Of a stretch of 64,000 nt of DNA, positions 35,421 to 45,047 are shown piece after piece. Positions within the stretch are counted from its first letter, which is position 1. The number at the start of each line of letters is the position of its first letter. Position numbers and translations under genes: made by a program. Source of the DNA: Methylosinus sp. LW4 (GTDB taxonomy: Bacteria; Pseudomonadota; Alphaproteobacteria; Rhizobiales; Beijerinckiaceae); assembly GCF_000379125.1 (NCBI RefSeq), contig NZ_KB900627.1, forward strand, positions 324,703 to 388,702. Reading direction: 5' to 3'. Below the pieces are notes generated by a model. The model saw nothing but the letters and a program-made list of their open reading frames with translations, did not search any database and was not told the origin of the DNA.

Positions 35421-36514
35421 AGTCGTTCAGCCTCGGCGCGGACGCCGTTCCACGCGGAACGCGAGTTGGCGGTCTCGCAGCGGGCGCGACGATTCGCTCC
35501 CGGGCGCCCTTGCGCCTGGGCTTTGGCGGCGGCGGCACCGACCTTTCGCCTTTTTGCGACCTGCACGGCGGCGCAGTGTTGAATTGCACCATCGATCGTT
35601 ACGCATATTGCTATTTGAGCGCGCGCGACGATATGAAGCTGGTGCTGGACGCTCGTGATAGAGGCGTTGTCGAGACCCACGCATTCGGGGAGCCGATCGA
35701 TTGCTCCGGCAAGCTACGGCTGCATCGAGGCGTATATAATCGGTTTCTGCAGGACGGCTTCCTGTCACGATCTCGCGGCGTCACGATCGTGACGACGACT
35801 GATGCGCTCGCGGGATCGGGGTTGGGAACGTCGTCGGCCCTCGTTGTCGCCATTTGCGAAGCGATGCGGGAATATGCCGATGCGCCTTTCGGATTGTATG
35901 AGCTGGCGCATCTGGCCTTCGAGATCGAGCGTCGGCAGCTTCGACTGGCGGGCGGCAAGCAGGATCAGTATTCGGCGGCGTTCGGCGGCGTCAATTTCGT
36001 CGAGTTTTTCTCGCAAGATCGTGTGATCGTCAATCCGCTCCGCGTTCACAGGAATATTCTGCTCGAGCTCGAAGCGGCGCTCGTCATTTGCTTCACCGGG
36101 CTGTCTCGCGAATCGGACACGATCATCCAAGCGCAGATCAACCGGTTGAACTCGAATGACGAGGACGTCATCGCAGCGATGATGGCTATGAAGGCGGCGG
36201 CTTACGAGATGAAGGCCGCGCTGCTCGCCGGAGATTTGTTCGCTTTCGGAGATATGTTGAATCGGTCTTGGCGCTTCAAGAAGAGCACGGCGGCGACCAT
36301 TTCCAATGATCGTGTCGAGCGGCTCTTGCAAGTCGGGCTCGCGGCCGGCGCCTTCGCCTGCAAGGTGTCGGGAGCGGGCGGCGGCGGCTTCCTCATGTTC
36401 ATGACGGAACCCGAGAGCAAAACGGCCGTCATGCACGCCCTGAACGCCGCGGGCGGGGAGGCGACGCCGGTGCGACTGACTGGCGAAGGAGTGGAAGTCT
36501 GGACACGCCCCTGA
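35417..36514 (+). CDS. hddA: D-glycero-D-manno-heptose 7-phosphate kinase-like GHMP kinase
   Basis: 365 residues. GHMP signatures: APLRLGFGGGGTDLSPFCDLHGG (residues 30-52) is the HddA/GmdK-type start, GSGLGTSSA (133-141) the ATP loop, and KVSGAGGGGFLMFM the C-terminal motif 3. HddA phosphorylates heptose-7-phosphate at C1 on the way to GDP-heptose. The GmhB/HddC fusion is in the divergent run; the isomerase GmhA is not in this window. An L-fucose kinase-like role cannot be fully excluded. Confidence 0.8.
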   Translation: MKSFSLGADAVPRGTRVGGLAAGATIRSRAPLRLGFGGGGTDLSPFCDLHGGAVLNCTIDRYAYCYLSARDDMKLVLDARDRGVVETHAFGEPIDCSGKLRLHRGVYNRFLQDGFLSRSRGVTIVTTTDALAGSGLGTSSALVVAICEAMREYADAPFGLYELAHLAFEIERRQLRLAGGKQDQYSAAFGGVNFVEFFSQDRVIVNPLRVHRNILLELEAALVICFTGLSRESDTIIQAQINRLNSNDEDVIAAMMAMKAAAYEMKAALLAGDLFAFGDMLNRSWRFKKSTAATISNDRVERLLQVGLAAGAFACKVSGAGGGGFLMFMTEPESKTAVMHALNAAGGEATPVRLTGEGVEVWTRP

Positions 36515-36560
36515 AGCGGGGCAAGCTCGGCGGCTAATAGCGTTTCATGCTTTCGAGCTT

Positions 36561-37910
36561 CTAACGCGCGCCGCGCGCGTCTGCTGGCGGCGCAAAGGCG
36601 CTAGATGGGAAGGCGATCCGGGCGATGAGGCCATTCGGCTCGCGTTGGCGCAGCTCGATCTGCCCTTGATGAGCTTCGACAATTTCTTTGACGATAGAGA
36701 GCCCGAGGCCCACGCTTCCCGATCGGGACGAGCGCGAGGCGTCGAGTCGAACGAAAGGTTGGAGAACATCCTCGATACGATGCATGGGCACGCCGGGGCC
36801 GTCGTCGGCGACATCGATGACGACGCGGTCGCTCTCGACCGATGCGGAAACAATGACCCGGCCGCCGAAATGAAGGCCGTTGTCGATCAAATTGGTCACG
36901 GCGCGGTGGATCGCATTCGGCCGACAAAAGAAGGGAATTCCTTCGCGGCCTTCATATTGAATATTCGCTCCGGTCTCTTCGAATTCGTCGCATAGAGTCG
37001 AAAGGAGCGCGCCCAGATCGAGCCATTCCTTTTCTTCCTCGTGGAAGGCGCCGCTGAGAAACGAGACGGCGGATGTCACCATCGAATGCATCAAATCGAT
37101 GTCACGCAGAAGCTTGGCTGTGACGTTCTCCGCCTGTCCCGCTTGAAGCTGCAGGCGCATGCGCGTGAGCGGTGTCCTGAGGTCGTGGCTCACCGCCGCG
37201 AGCACGCGCGTGCGTTCGCGTAGCGACCGCGTGATGCGCTCCTGCATGAGATTGAACGCCCGCGCCACACGTCTTATCTCGATCGGCCCTTCTTCGTCGA
37301 TCGACTCCATGACGATGTCGCGACCGAAAGCGTCCGCCTTGTGCGCCAGTCGACGCAAGGGGCCGGTTACTCGCCACACCGCCCAGCCGGACATTGCCGC
37401 CACGGCCACGCAGAGGAATGAGAGGGCGCTCATGAGCGGAAGGGTCAATTTAAAAAACTGGTCGGCTTTCGGATCGCCGGTCAGAACCTCGAGCATTCTC
37501 CCCTCCAACGGCAGCAAAACTTGAATATCTGTCGCCGGAACGTCGGAGCCGCAGGATCGAACCGTGAATGTCCCCATGACGTCGCCGAATTTCGATTGCA
37601 GAGCCGATCGAAGCTTCTGCGCGTCTTGGCCGAGGCCATCGCAGGGCCGCGGCGTTTGCGTCATCTCGATGGAGAAGTCGCTTCGTCGGGCGCCTGCGGC
37701 GATAGCGGCGCGCGCATCGTCCGGCGCGCTGCGCATCGTCTCGACGAAAGTGGCGATGCGATAAGCGGTCGGCCATGGCCATGGCGGCGGCGGCGGCGTC
37801 GGATCGAAGATCGAGAGCAGAAGGATAAAGAGAAGGATGGTCGTCGCCGAGGACAAGGCGATGATGGAAGCGATCTGGCCGAGCGTCGTCGCAAAGAAGC
37901 GCCGCATCAT
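36561..37910 (-). CDS. EnvZ-type sensor histidine kinase
   Basis: 449 residues. N-terminal helix TLGQIASIIALSSATTILLFILLLSIF, a periplasmic sensor of about 130 residues containing two cysteines (RPCDGLGQ, VRSCGSDVP), second helix LMSALSFLCVAVAAMSGWAVWRV, HAMP, HisKA with SHDLRTPLTRMRLQLQ (phospho-acceptor His), then ATPase boxes NLIDNGLHF, DVADDGPGVP and GSVGLGLSIVKEIVE. Overlaps the regulator gene by four bases. Signal unknown. Confidence 0.9.
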   Translation of the reverse strand: MMRRFFATTLGQIASIIALSSATTILLFILLLSIFDPTPPPPPWPWPTAYRIATFVETMRSAPDDARAAIAAGARRSDFSIEMTQTPRPCDGLGQDAQKLRSALQSKFGDVMGTFTVRSCGSDVPATDIQVLLPLEGRMLEVLTGDPKADQFFKLTLPLMSALSFLCVAVAAMSGWAVWRVTGPLRRLAHKADAFGRDIVMESIDEEGPIEIRRVARAFNLMQERITRSLRERTRVLAAVSHDLRTPLTRMRLQLQAGQAENVTAKLLRDIDLMHSMVTSAVSFLSGAFHEEEKEWLDLGALLSTLCDEFEETGANIQYEGREGIPFFCRPNAIHRAVTNLIDNGLHFGGRVIVSASVESDRVVIDVADDGPGVPMHRIEDVLQPFVRLDASRSSRSGSVGLGLSIVKEIVEAHQGQIELRQREPNGLIARIAFPSSAFAPPADARGAR

Positions 37911-38626
37911 TCGATCGAAACCTCGGGCTGAAAGGCGTAGCCGTCCGTGCGAATGGTGCGGATGACCTCGACGACCGAATCATCATGCGCCAGCTTGCGC
38001 CTCAGGCGACTTACAAGAAGATCGACGGATCGCGGCGCTATGGCGAAACCCTCGCCACGCGAAAGATTGATCAGCTCTTCTCGTGAAAGGACGCGGGACG
38101 CGTTCTTGCAGAAAACCAGCAGCAGATCGGCTTCGGCGCCGGTCAGAGGCACGCGCAATCCTGCGGGAGAGCGCAGAAAACGCCGCTGCGGATAGAAAGC
38201 GAAGCCCGAAAAGCGCAGAACGAATTCCGCGCCCACAGCGCGAGGCCCTTCGGCGCTCAACGAAGGTCGCCGGAGCACGGCGCGAATTCGTGCGAGCAGC
38301 TCGCGAAGATCGAAGGGCTTGCTGACATAATCGTCAGCCCCGAGCTCCAAGCCGACGACTTTGTCCACCGGCTCGTTGAGCGCAGTCAGCATAATGATGC
38401 GCGGCCCCTCCGTCGACCTCAGACTACGGCAGAGCTCAAATCCATCCATGCCGGGAAGCATGACGTCGAGGAGCACGAGATCCACATCGCCGCCCGACAG
38501 AATTGGTTTTGCTTTCTCCGCACTGTCGCACACCGAGGCGACGAAGCCCTTCTCTTCGAGAAAGGCTTTCAGCAGATCGCGTATGTCGAGGTCGTCTTCG
38601 ACGATGAGTATGTGGCTTTTGTTCAA
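37907..38626 (-). CDS. OmpR-family response regulator
   Basis: 239 residues. Receiver domain with acidic pocket (ILIVEDDLDIRDLL), phospho-acceptor Asp in VDLVLLDVMLPGMDGFELC, and ADDYVSKPFDLREL; C-terminal winged helix with LTGAEADLLLVFCKNASRVLSREELINLSRG and VDLLVSRLRRKL. Partner of the downstream kinase. Targets unknown; nearby candidates are the glycan genes. Confidence 0.92.
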   Translation of the reverse strand: MNKSHILIVEDDLDIRDLLKAFLEEKGFVASVCDSAEKAKPILSGGDVDLVLLDVMLPGMDGFELCRSLRSTEGPRIIMLTALNEPVDKVVGLELGADDYVSKPFDLRELLARIRAVLRRPSLSAEGPRAVGAEFVLRFSGFAFYPQRRFLRSPAGLRVPLTGAEADLLLVFCKNASRVLSREELINLSRGEGFAIAPRSVDLLVSRLRRKLAHDDSVVEVIRTIRTDGYAFQPEVSIE

Positions 38627-39163
38627 CGGTTCATTGCACTCCTGGAATCATGCGTCCTCGAGGAGCCGCCGCATCGGGATAGGCGCTATTTCATCGAACG
38701 GCAATGCTCCAGCATGTGTCGATTATGACACATTGCTTTAAGATATAAAAATGACGTTCGCTTGATTGAGACCTGCGGCTGCTCGGCTTCTTACGTCGCC
38801 GATGACGAGAGTCGCAGCGACGTGCGGAGAGGCCACGTCGGCTTCAATGTAGAAGGCGCTTCGATGTCGGCCAATCGTCGGGTCGGACGCATGCCGGAAA
38901 AGCCCAAAGAAGACCTCTGGAACGACGTCACAAAAATATTGGTAATGGCTGGGAAAGGGGGTGGACATTTCATGAGGATCGGGCGGCCAGCGCCGCGCTC
39001 CAAATTTCGCGCGCAGCGGCTCTAAATTTGCTCAGCGCGAATCGCCCCTTCCTCGTGCGATGCACGAGGCGGCAAAATTCGCGCGGCCCGTCGCGCCGCC
39101 GCCGGGGACGCGGTCGTTCGCCCCGGAGCGTCGCGGCGGCGTCGCACGAGCGCCGAATACGCG
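38627..39163. other. Intergenic stretch, no supported gene
   Basis: About 540 bases upstream of the response regulator. It includes short open frames on both strands (for example around 38740-39025) that show no family match. The portion near 38690-38770 is AT-rich and may carry the two-component operon promoter. Confidence 0.4.
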
Positions 39164-39484
39164 CTAATCGAATTTCTTCGCGCCCAGCGTGTACCAAAAT
39201 CCGCCGACGGCCGCCGGGGACACGAACAAGAGCCTCAGATTGTCGGGCGCCGATTGGAACAACGCCACGGCTTCGGCGCAGGAGCTTCGGAGCGCGGGAC
39301 ATTTCGTCTCCACTCCGGCGCTCTTGTCGCACGCCTCCAGATGAATAGTCTCGCCGGGCACAGAGCACTTCAGGATGACGATTTTCGCGGCGCCGGAAGG
39401 CGTGTCGGCTATGCCGCTCGAAGAAAGAAGACATAGGAGGCCGAGCGCGGCCAAGCCGCGCATACCGATACGAACACCAATCAT
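39164..39484 (-). CDS. Small secreted cysteine-containing protein
   Basis: 106 residues. ATG 39484 is preceded by AGAGGG at good spacing. Signal peptide GMRGLAALGLLCLLSSSGIA; the mature part has five cysteines including ILKCSVPGETIHLEACDKSAGVETKCPALRSSC. Likely disulfide-bonded in the periplasm. Unknown family, divergent from the large rightward gene at 39570. Confidence 0.55.
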   Translation of the reverse strand: MIGVRIGMRGLAALGLLCLLSSSGIADTPSGAAKIVILKCSVPGETIHLEACDKSAGVETKCPALRSSCAEAVALFQSAPDNLRLLFVSPAAVGGFWYTLGAKKFD

Positions 39485-39569
39485 TTTTGCCCTCTGGCGC
39501 GAAATTCGGGACGCGACGCCGCCCCGGCGGGCAGCTTAGAAAAGTGTCGCGACGTCGACAACGGCTTTT

Positions 39570-41699
39570 TTGTCCGACCCTGCGGCGACACGACCGGTGA
39601 TTTGCGCCTCGCGCTTTAGCCGCTATCTTGCCGCCGGTCTCACGAGAAATGGGCGCGGTCGCATGTGGCGAGATCGACTTGACGCATTCTGGGATGGACG
39701 ACGCGGCTTCGCCATTCTCTTTTGCGATGACGAGGAGAGCGGCGCGCCGACCCTGCGGCCGGATATAATCGTTCTTTCGGCGCCCGATCCCGAATTCGCC
39801 GGCGCGACGCTGCTCGACCGGCTCGACGCGCGGCGGCTTCGCGGCGGTTATTGCGTGCTCGAGCTGCCGCCAGATCATTCGCATGTCAGCCTGCGCGCGC
39901 CGGACGGCGCGGAGCTGCGCGTCGCGCTGCGGGGCGCCGACGCCCCCTTCGCCGGCGGCGAGATGCGTCTGCTGCTCATCGACGCGCCGGAGACGGCGGG
40001 CGACGAGCCGGCGTCCTTCCGCGCCGTCTCGGCTCCGGCGCGCGGCGACGTCGAGCGCGCCACCCGCGGGCCGATCGCCCGCTCCGGCGCGCGGCTCGTC
40101 TGGGCGCTCCGTGAGCGCCGTCACGTCGAGCGGCGCGACGGCGTCGCCGCTCTGCTGCAGCTCTGGGCCGCGCAGCGCGTCTTTCCCGCGCAACAGAGCC
40201 GCATCGTGCTCGAGGCGCTGGAGCAGCAGACCGTCCGCGGCGCGCCGGCGCTGAAGGCGCCTTTCGCCATAATGGAGAATTGGCTGCGCGAGAACGGGGC
40301 GCCCTGCCCCGCCTTGCGCCTGCGCTGTCCGGGCGCCTTCGACCGCGACGTCTCGCTGCTCGCACGCACCAGCGTCGTGCTGGCGATGCATCAGCGACAA
40401 CGTTTGCGGGAATGGGCGCACGAGCAGCGCGCCGCGGGCGAGCCCATAATAGAGCCGCTCGATTTCGCCGACATTCGCCGCGCGGTGGGCGCCGCGGATG
40501 AGCGTCCCGAGGCGGTGGAATCCGACCAGAGCATCGTCGTCCACAATCTCGCGAGCATTCTCGCCGCCGGCGACGGCGCCGCCTTCGACGGCGTGTCGGC
40601 GACGCGATGGGCGGAAGACGGCGAAAGGGGCCTGGTGCTCGATCTGCACTTCTTCGGCGCCTCGCTCGGCGACGACATCGGAATCGTCGGCGCCGCCGCC
40701 GACGCCTGCGATCTGGGCGTCGTTCCAGACGATCCCGGCGGCGCCGCCTTCGCGCGCCTGTTCCGCGTCGAGAGCGACGGGCCGCGGCCGCGACGGGTGG
40801 CGGAGGAGGACCGCCTCCTGGACGAGATCCTGCGCCTCGCCGCGGATCGAGAGCAAGACGCCGGCCTCGCCCGCGCGCCGTCCGAGCGAAGGACCAACGC
40901 CGAGGGCCGTCGCGAGGGTTTCGTCTCCGGCATGAACGCCGCGCTCGCCGCGGCCGCCTATCCAGGCCGGCTCCACGCCGCGCGGCAATGGGACATGCTT
41001 GAGCCGATCGCGATGGCGGCCTTCGCCCGTCTCTGCGCCGAGGCCGACGCGGAAGGGCGGGCGACCGTCTCGCGCCTCGGCGGCTATGACGCCTATCGGG
41101 CCGATCCGTCGCTGATGGAGGCCTGCGTGCGCGCTCCGCGGCTCGCGCGGGCGAGCGACGAAGCCGGCTTCCGCGCCTATTGCGGCGGCGCGCGGGCGTT
41201 GCCGCCGCGTTTCCTCGCTTTGTGCCGCGCGAGCGGCCTGATGGCGGCGGCGGTCGGCGCGGCGGCGCAGAGCCGCCTTCTCGAATTGTTGCTCGCGCAT
41301 CCCGCTGTCGCCGCTCACGCCATGGAGACGCGCATCGAGCTCGACGACGCGCGCGATCTGGAGCGCGTCGACGAGATCGCCTTGCTGCTGCGCGACGAGG
41401 CGATGGTGGAGCGAGCGGCGATCTATTGCGACGATCTGCAACTCGACGAGGAGGCGCGCCGACTGCGCGACTATGTCATTCGCCGCCGCGCCGGCGAATG
41501 GACGCAATTGGCCGAGGCGCAACGCCTCGCAGTGGTCGTCGACGAGGCCGACGCCTATCGGCGCCGGCTCGACCTGGAGCGCGCGGCTCCGATCGAGACG
41601 GAGCCGCGCGCCGTCGCGGCGGCGCCGAAATCCGACGGCATCCTCGCCACAATGCGGAATTTCCTGCGTTTCGGCGGCGCCAGGGGGCCGGGAGGCTGA
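39570..41699 (+). CDS. Large protein of unknown function (component 1 of three-gene module)
   Basis: 709 residues from a TTG at 39570; ATG 39663 (MWRDRLDAFWDGRRGF) is an alternative start. No signal peptide or clear transmembrane helix. An N-terminal alpha/beta-looking part (to about residue 150) is followed by a long, mainly helical part rich in Ala, Arg and Leu and an unstructured end. I recognise no family or catalytic motif. It is followed after 19 bases by a P-loop protein on the same strand, suggesting joint function, and faces a membrane coiled-coil protein. Composition is among the most GC-rich in the window. Confidence 0.65.
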   Translation: MSDPAATRPVICASRFSRYLAAGLTRNGRGRMWRDRLDAFWDGRRGFAILFCDDEESGAPTLRPDIIVLSAPDPEFAGATLLDRLDARRLRGGYCVLELPPDHSHVSLRAPDGAELRVALRGADAPFAGGEMRLLLIDAPETAGDEPASFRAVSAPARGDVERATRGPIARSGARLVWALRERRHVERRDGVAALLQLWAAQRVFPAQQSRIVLEALEQQTVRGAPALKAPFAIMENWLRENGAPCPALRLRCPGAFDRDVSLLARTSVVLAMHQRQRLREWAHEQRAAGEPIIEPLDFADIRRAVGAADERPEAVESDQSIVVHNLASILAAGDGAAFDGVSATRWAEDGERGLVLDLHFFGASLGDDIGIVGAAADACDLGVVPDDPGGAAFARLFRVESDGPRPRRVAEEDRLLDEILRLAADREQDAGLARAPSERRTNAEGRREGFVSGMNAALAAAAYPGRLHAARQWDMLEPIAMAAFARLCAEADAEGRATVSRLGGYDAYRADPSLMEACVRAPRLARASDEAGFRAYCGGARALPPRFLALCRASGLMAAAVGAAAQSRLLELLLAHPAVAAHAMETRIELDDARDLERVDEIALLLRDEAMVERAAIYCDDLQLDEEARRLRDYVIRRRAGEWTQLAEAQRLAVVVDEADAYRRRLDLERAAPIETEPRAVAAAPKSDGILATMRNFLRFGGARGPGG

Positions 41700-41718
41700 A
41701 ACAGTCGGAATCGAGCCT

Positions 41719-42726
41719 ATGACGCAGAAGCTCACATTATGCCTGGTCGGACCGCGCGGCGGCGGCAAATCCGCCGCGCTCGCGACCTTCACCGACTGCA
41801 TCGTGCAGAACGCCCATGGCTATCCGGCCGAACTGCGGCCAGCGGCGCAGTCCATCACGCGCGCCGCCTTCCACGGGCTCGATTCCGAAGCGTCGCGGCT
41901 CGATATTCTCGATGCCGGCGCCGACGAGTATCAGCGGCTGCGTCGCGATTTCGCCGAAGGCGGCGCGCCGACCGACGCGACGCGCCTGCACGAATATTTC
42001 TTCCGCATGACGCTGAACGGCGAGGCGTCGCCGCCGCTCGCCGAGCGAATGCCGGCTCTGGTCAGGATCATCGACGCGGCGGGCGCCGCCTCCATCGCCG
42101 ACGAAACGGCGCCGCCAGAGGCTCCGCGCGAGCTGCGAGACGATTTCGTCAAGAGGCTCGCCGAGGCGGACGCCATCATCCTCGTGCTGCCGATGACGCG
42201 CTTCGAGGACAGCGGCTGGGTCGGCAATCTCGCCCGCCTCGTCGAGCGGCTGGCCTTCGCCGCCGATTGCCGCGCCAAACGCGTCGTCGTCGCCTTCTCG
42301 CATTATGAGCGGCTGTTCGTCCGGCTCGGCCCCAGCGCCTTCACCTACGCCTGCGATCCCGCCGTAGCGCTCCATGTGCTGCGTGGCGCGCTGCGCGCCT
42401 CGTCATGGAGCGACGGCCTGCGCGCGCTGGAGGCCTCCGGGCGCACGGCGGTGCGCTTCACCGTGTTCTCGGCCCATGGATTCGTGAAGGGCTTTCAGAA
42501 CCCGAACATCGATCCGCACATTCGCGGCGACCAGCGCTTCCGCCGCGCCGGCGTGGACGGAAGACGCGGCTTCAACGAATTCTGGCGGCCCTTTCTGACC
42601 GCTGATCCGTTTCTCTACGCGGCCTTGGATCTCGAGAACGCCTTCATGTTCTCCTTCGCGCAGATCGACGCATCGACGCTCGCCGGACGTTCGCCTTCGA
42701 TACGAAATTCAACCCCCTCGTCCTGA
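41719..42726 (+). CDS. P-loop NTPase (component 2 of three-gene module)
   Basis: 335 residues from ATG 41719. Walker A GPRGGGKS at residues 11-18 after a beta strand (KLTLCLV), then LDILDAGADEYQRLRRDF at 61-78 in the switch II/Walker B place, ADAIILVLPMTRF, and RVVVAFSHYERL, where GTPases normally have an (N/T)KxD. So it looks like a TRAFAC-type GTPase relative with an altered base-specificity motif. Start and 19-base gap to component 1 imply one operon. It resembles double-GTPase or GAP1-type conflict-system NTPases only in outline. Confidence 0.65.
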   Translation: MTQKLTLCLVGPRGGGKSAALATFTDCIVQNAHGYPAELRPAAQSITRAAFHGLDSEASRLDILDAGADEYQRLRRDFAEGGAPTDATRLHEYFFRMTLNGEASPPLAERMPALVRIIDAAGAASIADETAPPEAPRELRDDFVKRLAEADAIILVLPMTRFEDSGWVGNLARLVERLAFAADCRAKRVVVAFSHYERLFVRLGPSAFTYACDPAVALHVLRGALRASSWSDGLRALEASGRTAVRFTVFSAHGFVKGFQNPNIDPHIRGDQRFRRAGVDGRRGFNEFWRPFLTADPFLYAALDLENAFMFSFAQIDASTLAGRSPSIRNSTPSS

Positions 42727-42797
42727 TGCGCTTTTTGCGGCGCGCAAAACGCCTCGAAGGAGACGCGCGGCGAGAGTTTCGCTCGGGGCAGAAGCGT

Positions 42798-45047
42798 CTA
42801 TTCGGCGGCCGCTTCCTCGCTCTCGGCATCGACGGACGAGGCGGCGCGCAGCGTCAGATAGCGGTCGAGCGCGCTGCGCCGGCGGCGCCAGTAGCCACGC
42901 GCCGATCCGTCCCCGGCGCCGAGCTCGGCGGTGAGCGCGGCGACCTCCGCCGCGACGGAGCCGCGCGACGCGCGCTTCAGCGCGAGCGAGAGCTTCGCCT
43001 CCACCTCGGCCAGCGTGCGATTATCGAGCAGGTAGACGCCCTTGCGGTCGAGGCTCGCCACTCCCTCCCGCACCAGCCGGTTCAGCAGGCCGACGATATT
43101 GCTGCGCACGTCGATCGGCAGATCGGCGATCTCGGCCGCGTCGAAGGCGCTGCGGCCGCCCGGGCGCGGCCGCGAGAGCCGCAGCAGCGCCTTCATCAGG
43201 CGTAGATCCGCGGCCTCGCCGTCGCTGTCCGCGACATCGAGCGCGGGCAGAGCCGGCGCCGGCGCGCGCGACTGCGAATCGCGCGCCTTGAAGATTTCCG
43301 ACAGCAGCTTCATCACGAACATGAAGGCGTCCTGCGCCACGGCCACGCCGATCGCCATGGTCGCGTCCGGCGTGAGGCCGACGAAGGCCTCGCGCGCCAG
43401 CTCGAAGCGATTGCGCTGCATGCTGTGCGTGCGCAGGAAGATGTCGCTGCGCTCGAGATAGCTTCGTACCTCCGCTTCCGTGAGACCGGCCGCCTTGGCC
43501 ATCACGATGCAATCGTCGACGATCTTCTTGGCGTCCTCGAAGCCGCCGGCGGCGGAGGCCGTGTCGGCGTCGGCCGCGTTGCGGATGCGCGTGGCGATGG
43601 CGCTCATCTCGCCGCGAATCTCGCCGTCGAGCGAGCATTTGCGCTCGAATGTGGCGCGGCCGGCGATCGTCTCGTCCCGCGTCGTGAGCCGGTCGCGCGT
43701 CTCGACGCTCGCGGGCTCGCAATCGAATTCGGCGGCGACGCCGCCGTGCTTGACGCCCGCGGCCCGCATGGCCTCGACGATCGCCTCGCAGGCCGGCTTG
43801 GCCTCGCGAATCCGCGCCCAGCTCGGATCGGCGCGAATGAGATCGCGCGCGAGGGCGAGGCGGCGCGCGGCGCTCGCGATATCGGCGGGCTCCTCCCCCG
43901 CCACAGCGGCGGCGGCGTGCGCGGAGGGCGCGCTCTCCGCCTTCTGCCGCAGCGTGACGATCTGCGCCGCGAGCATGTCGCGCTGCCGGATCGCCTCGTC
44001 GCGACGACCGGTCGGCGCCGCGAGCGTGTCCTGTATCGTCTGAATGCGCTTGCGCGCCGCATTGGCCTTGCCGCGATGCGACTCGCAATTTGCGCCGCAG
44101 GCGGCGCCGAGCCCGTCGAGGCCCTTCGACGCGTCGACGGCGAGCTGGTCCTCCTGGCGCGCCGTCGAGGTGAGCGCGACGATCTCGTCCTGCTTGGCGC
44201 GGATGATCGGCTCGAGGTCGGCGGCGGCATGCTCGAGCGCAGCGAGCCTTTCGCGCGTCTCCGCCAATTGCCGCGCCGCCGCCTGCGCCTCCTCGATCTC
44301 GGAGGCGCGCTTGCGGGCGAGCTCGGAGGCCGCGCGCCGGCGCTCCTCGCGACCTTTCTCCAGCCCGTCGCGCAGGCGCGCCGCAGCGTCATTGGCCGCC
44401 TGCAGCGCAGCCTCGAGCGAATCCTGATAGGCGCGCATGCCCGCCGTCGCATTGAGGCGCGCCGTCTCAGCGTCGTAATCGGCCGCCGCGGCCTCGGCGG
44501 CCGGCAGCAGCACGTCGGCGGCGAGCGCCATGGGCTGCAGCTCGGCCACCATCTTCTTCGACGAGAGCCGGAATATGTTCGTGTAGTAGTAGGTGAAGGA
44601 GAAGAAGGCCGAGATGGAGAAGACGAAGAGATAGACGATCGCCGTGACGCTCGTCTTGACGAGCATTCGCTCGCCGAAGATCTGCCGCCGCGCGATCAGC
44701 GCGCCGAGATCGGCGCCGAGCGACCAGCTCGTCGCGGCCAGCATGACGAGTATGGCCGATGTGCCGATGATCGCGCCGACGACGCCGACGAGGTCGCTCG
44801 ACTCGCGGCGCATGATGTCGATCATGCCGCTCGATGTGGTGAAGAACACCCAGCAGAATACTGGAACGACGACGATGGCGGCGACGCGGCCTATGTCGAT
44901 CGACGGCGGAGCGGCGAAAAGCGGGCGAATGCGCGCGAACGCACGGAGCAGCGGCTTCTGCCGCTCTTCCGTCGCGAGCGCGGTTTCATCTGGCTCAGGC
45001 GCCGCCTCGACGACGGCGTCCGGTCGAATCGAATTGACGTCGGCCAT
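42798..45047 (-). CDS. Membrane coiled-coil protein with possible C-terminal winged helix (component 3)
   Basis: 749 residues from ATG 45047, with GAGGGAG upstream. Three hydrophobic helices near the N-terminus (IGRVAAIVVVPVFCWVFF, LVGVVGAIIGTSAILVMLAATSW, TAIVYLFVFSISAFFSFTYYY). Then a long Ala/Glu/Arg-rich coiled coil of about 250 residues, a globular part with several cysteines, a hydrophobic stretch AIGVAVAQDAFMFVMKLL, and a C-terminal LMKALLRLSRP...NIVGLLNRLVREGVASLDRKGVYLLDNR that reads like a winged helix. Convergent with the two upstream genes. Could be a sensor or membrane effector; unknown family. Confidence 0.65.
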   Translation of the reverse strand: MADVNSIRPDAVVEAAPEPDETALATEERQKPLLRAFARIRPLFAAPPSIDIGRVAAIVVVPVFCWVFFTTSSGMIDIMRRESSDLVGVVGAIIGTSAILVMLAATSWSLGADLGALIARRQIFGERMLVKTSVTAIVYLFVFSISAFFSFTYYYTNIFRLSSKKMVAELQPMALAADVLLPAAEAAAADYDAETARLNATAGMRAYQDSLEAALQAANDAAARLRDGLEKGREERRRAASELARKRASEIEEAQAAARQLAETRERLAALEHAAADLEPIIRAKQDEIVALTSTARQEDQLAVDASKGLDGLGAACGANCESHRGKANAARKRIQTIQDTLAAPTGRRDEAIRQRDMLAAQIVTLRQKAESAPSAHAAAAVAGEEPADIASAARRLALARDLIRADPSWARIREAKPACEAIVEAMRAAGVKHGGVAAEFDCEPASVETRDRLTTRDETIAGRATFERKCSLDGEIRGEMSAIATRIRNAADADTASAAGGFEDAKKIVDDCIVMAKAAGLTEAEVRSYLERSDIFLRTHSMQRNRFELAREAFVGLTPDATMAIGVAVAQDAFMFVMKLLSEIFKARDSQSRAPAPALPALDVADSDGEAADLRLMKALLRLSRPRPGGRSAFDAAEIADLPIDVRSNIVGLLNRLVREGVASLDRKGVYLLDNRTLAEVEAKLSLALKRASRGSVAAEVAALTAELGAGDGSARGYWRRRRSALDRYLTLRAASSVDAESEEAAAE

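Noticed and set aside
38970..41801. 943-residue minus-strand open frame
   Set aside because: It lies antisense to the 709-residue gene in very GC-rich DNA; its protein is Arg/Gly-rich with no family pattern, an effect of high third-position GC on the other strand.
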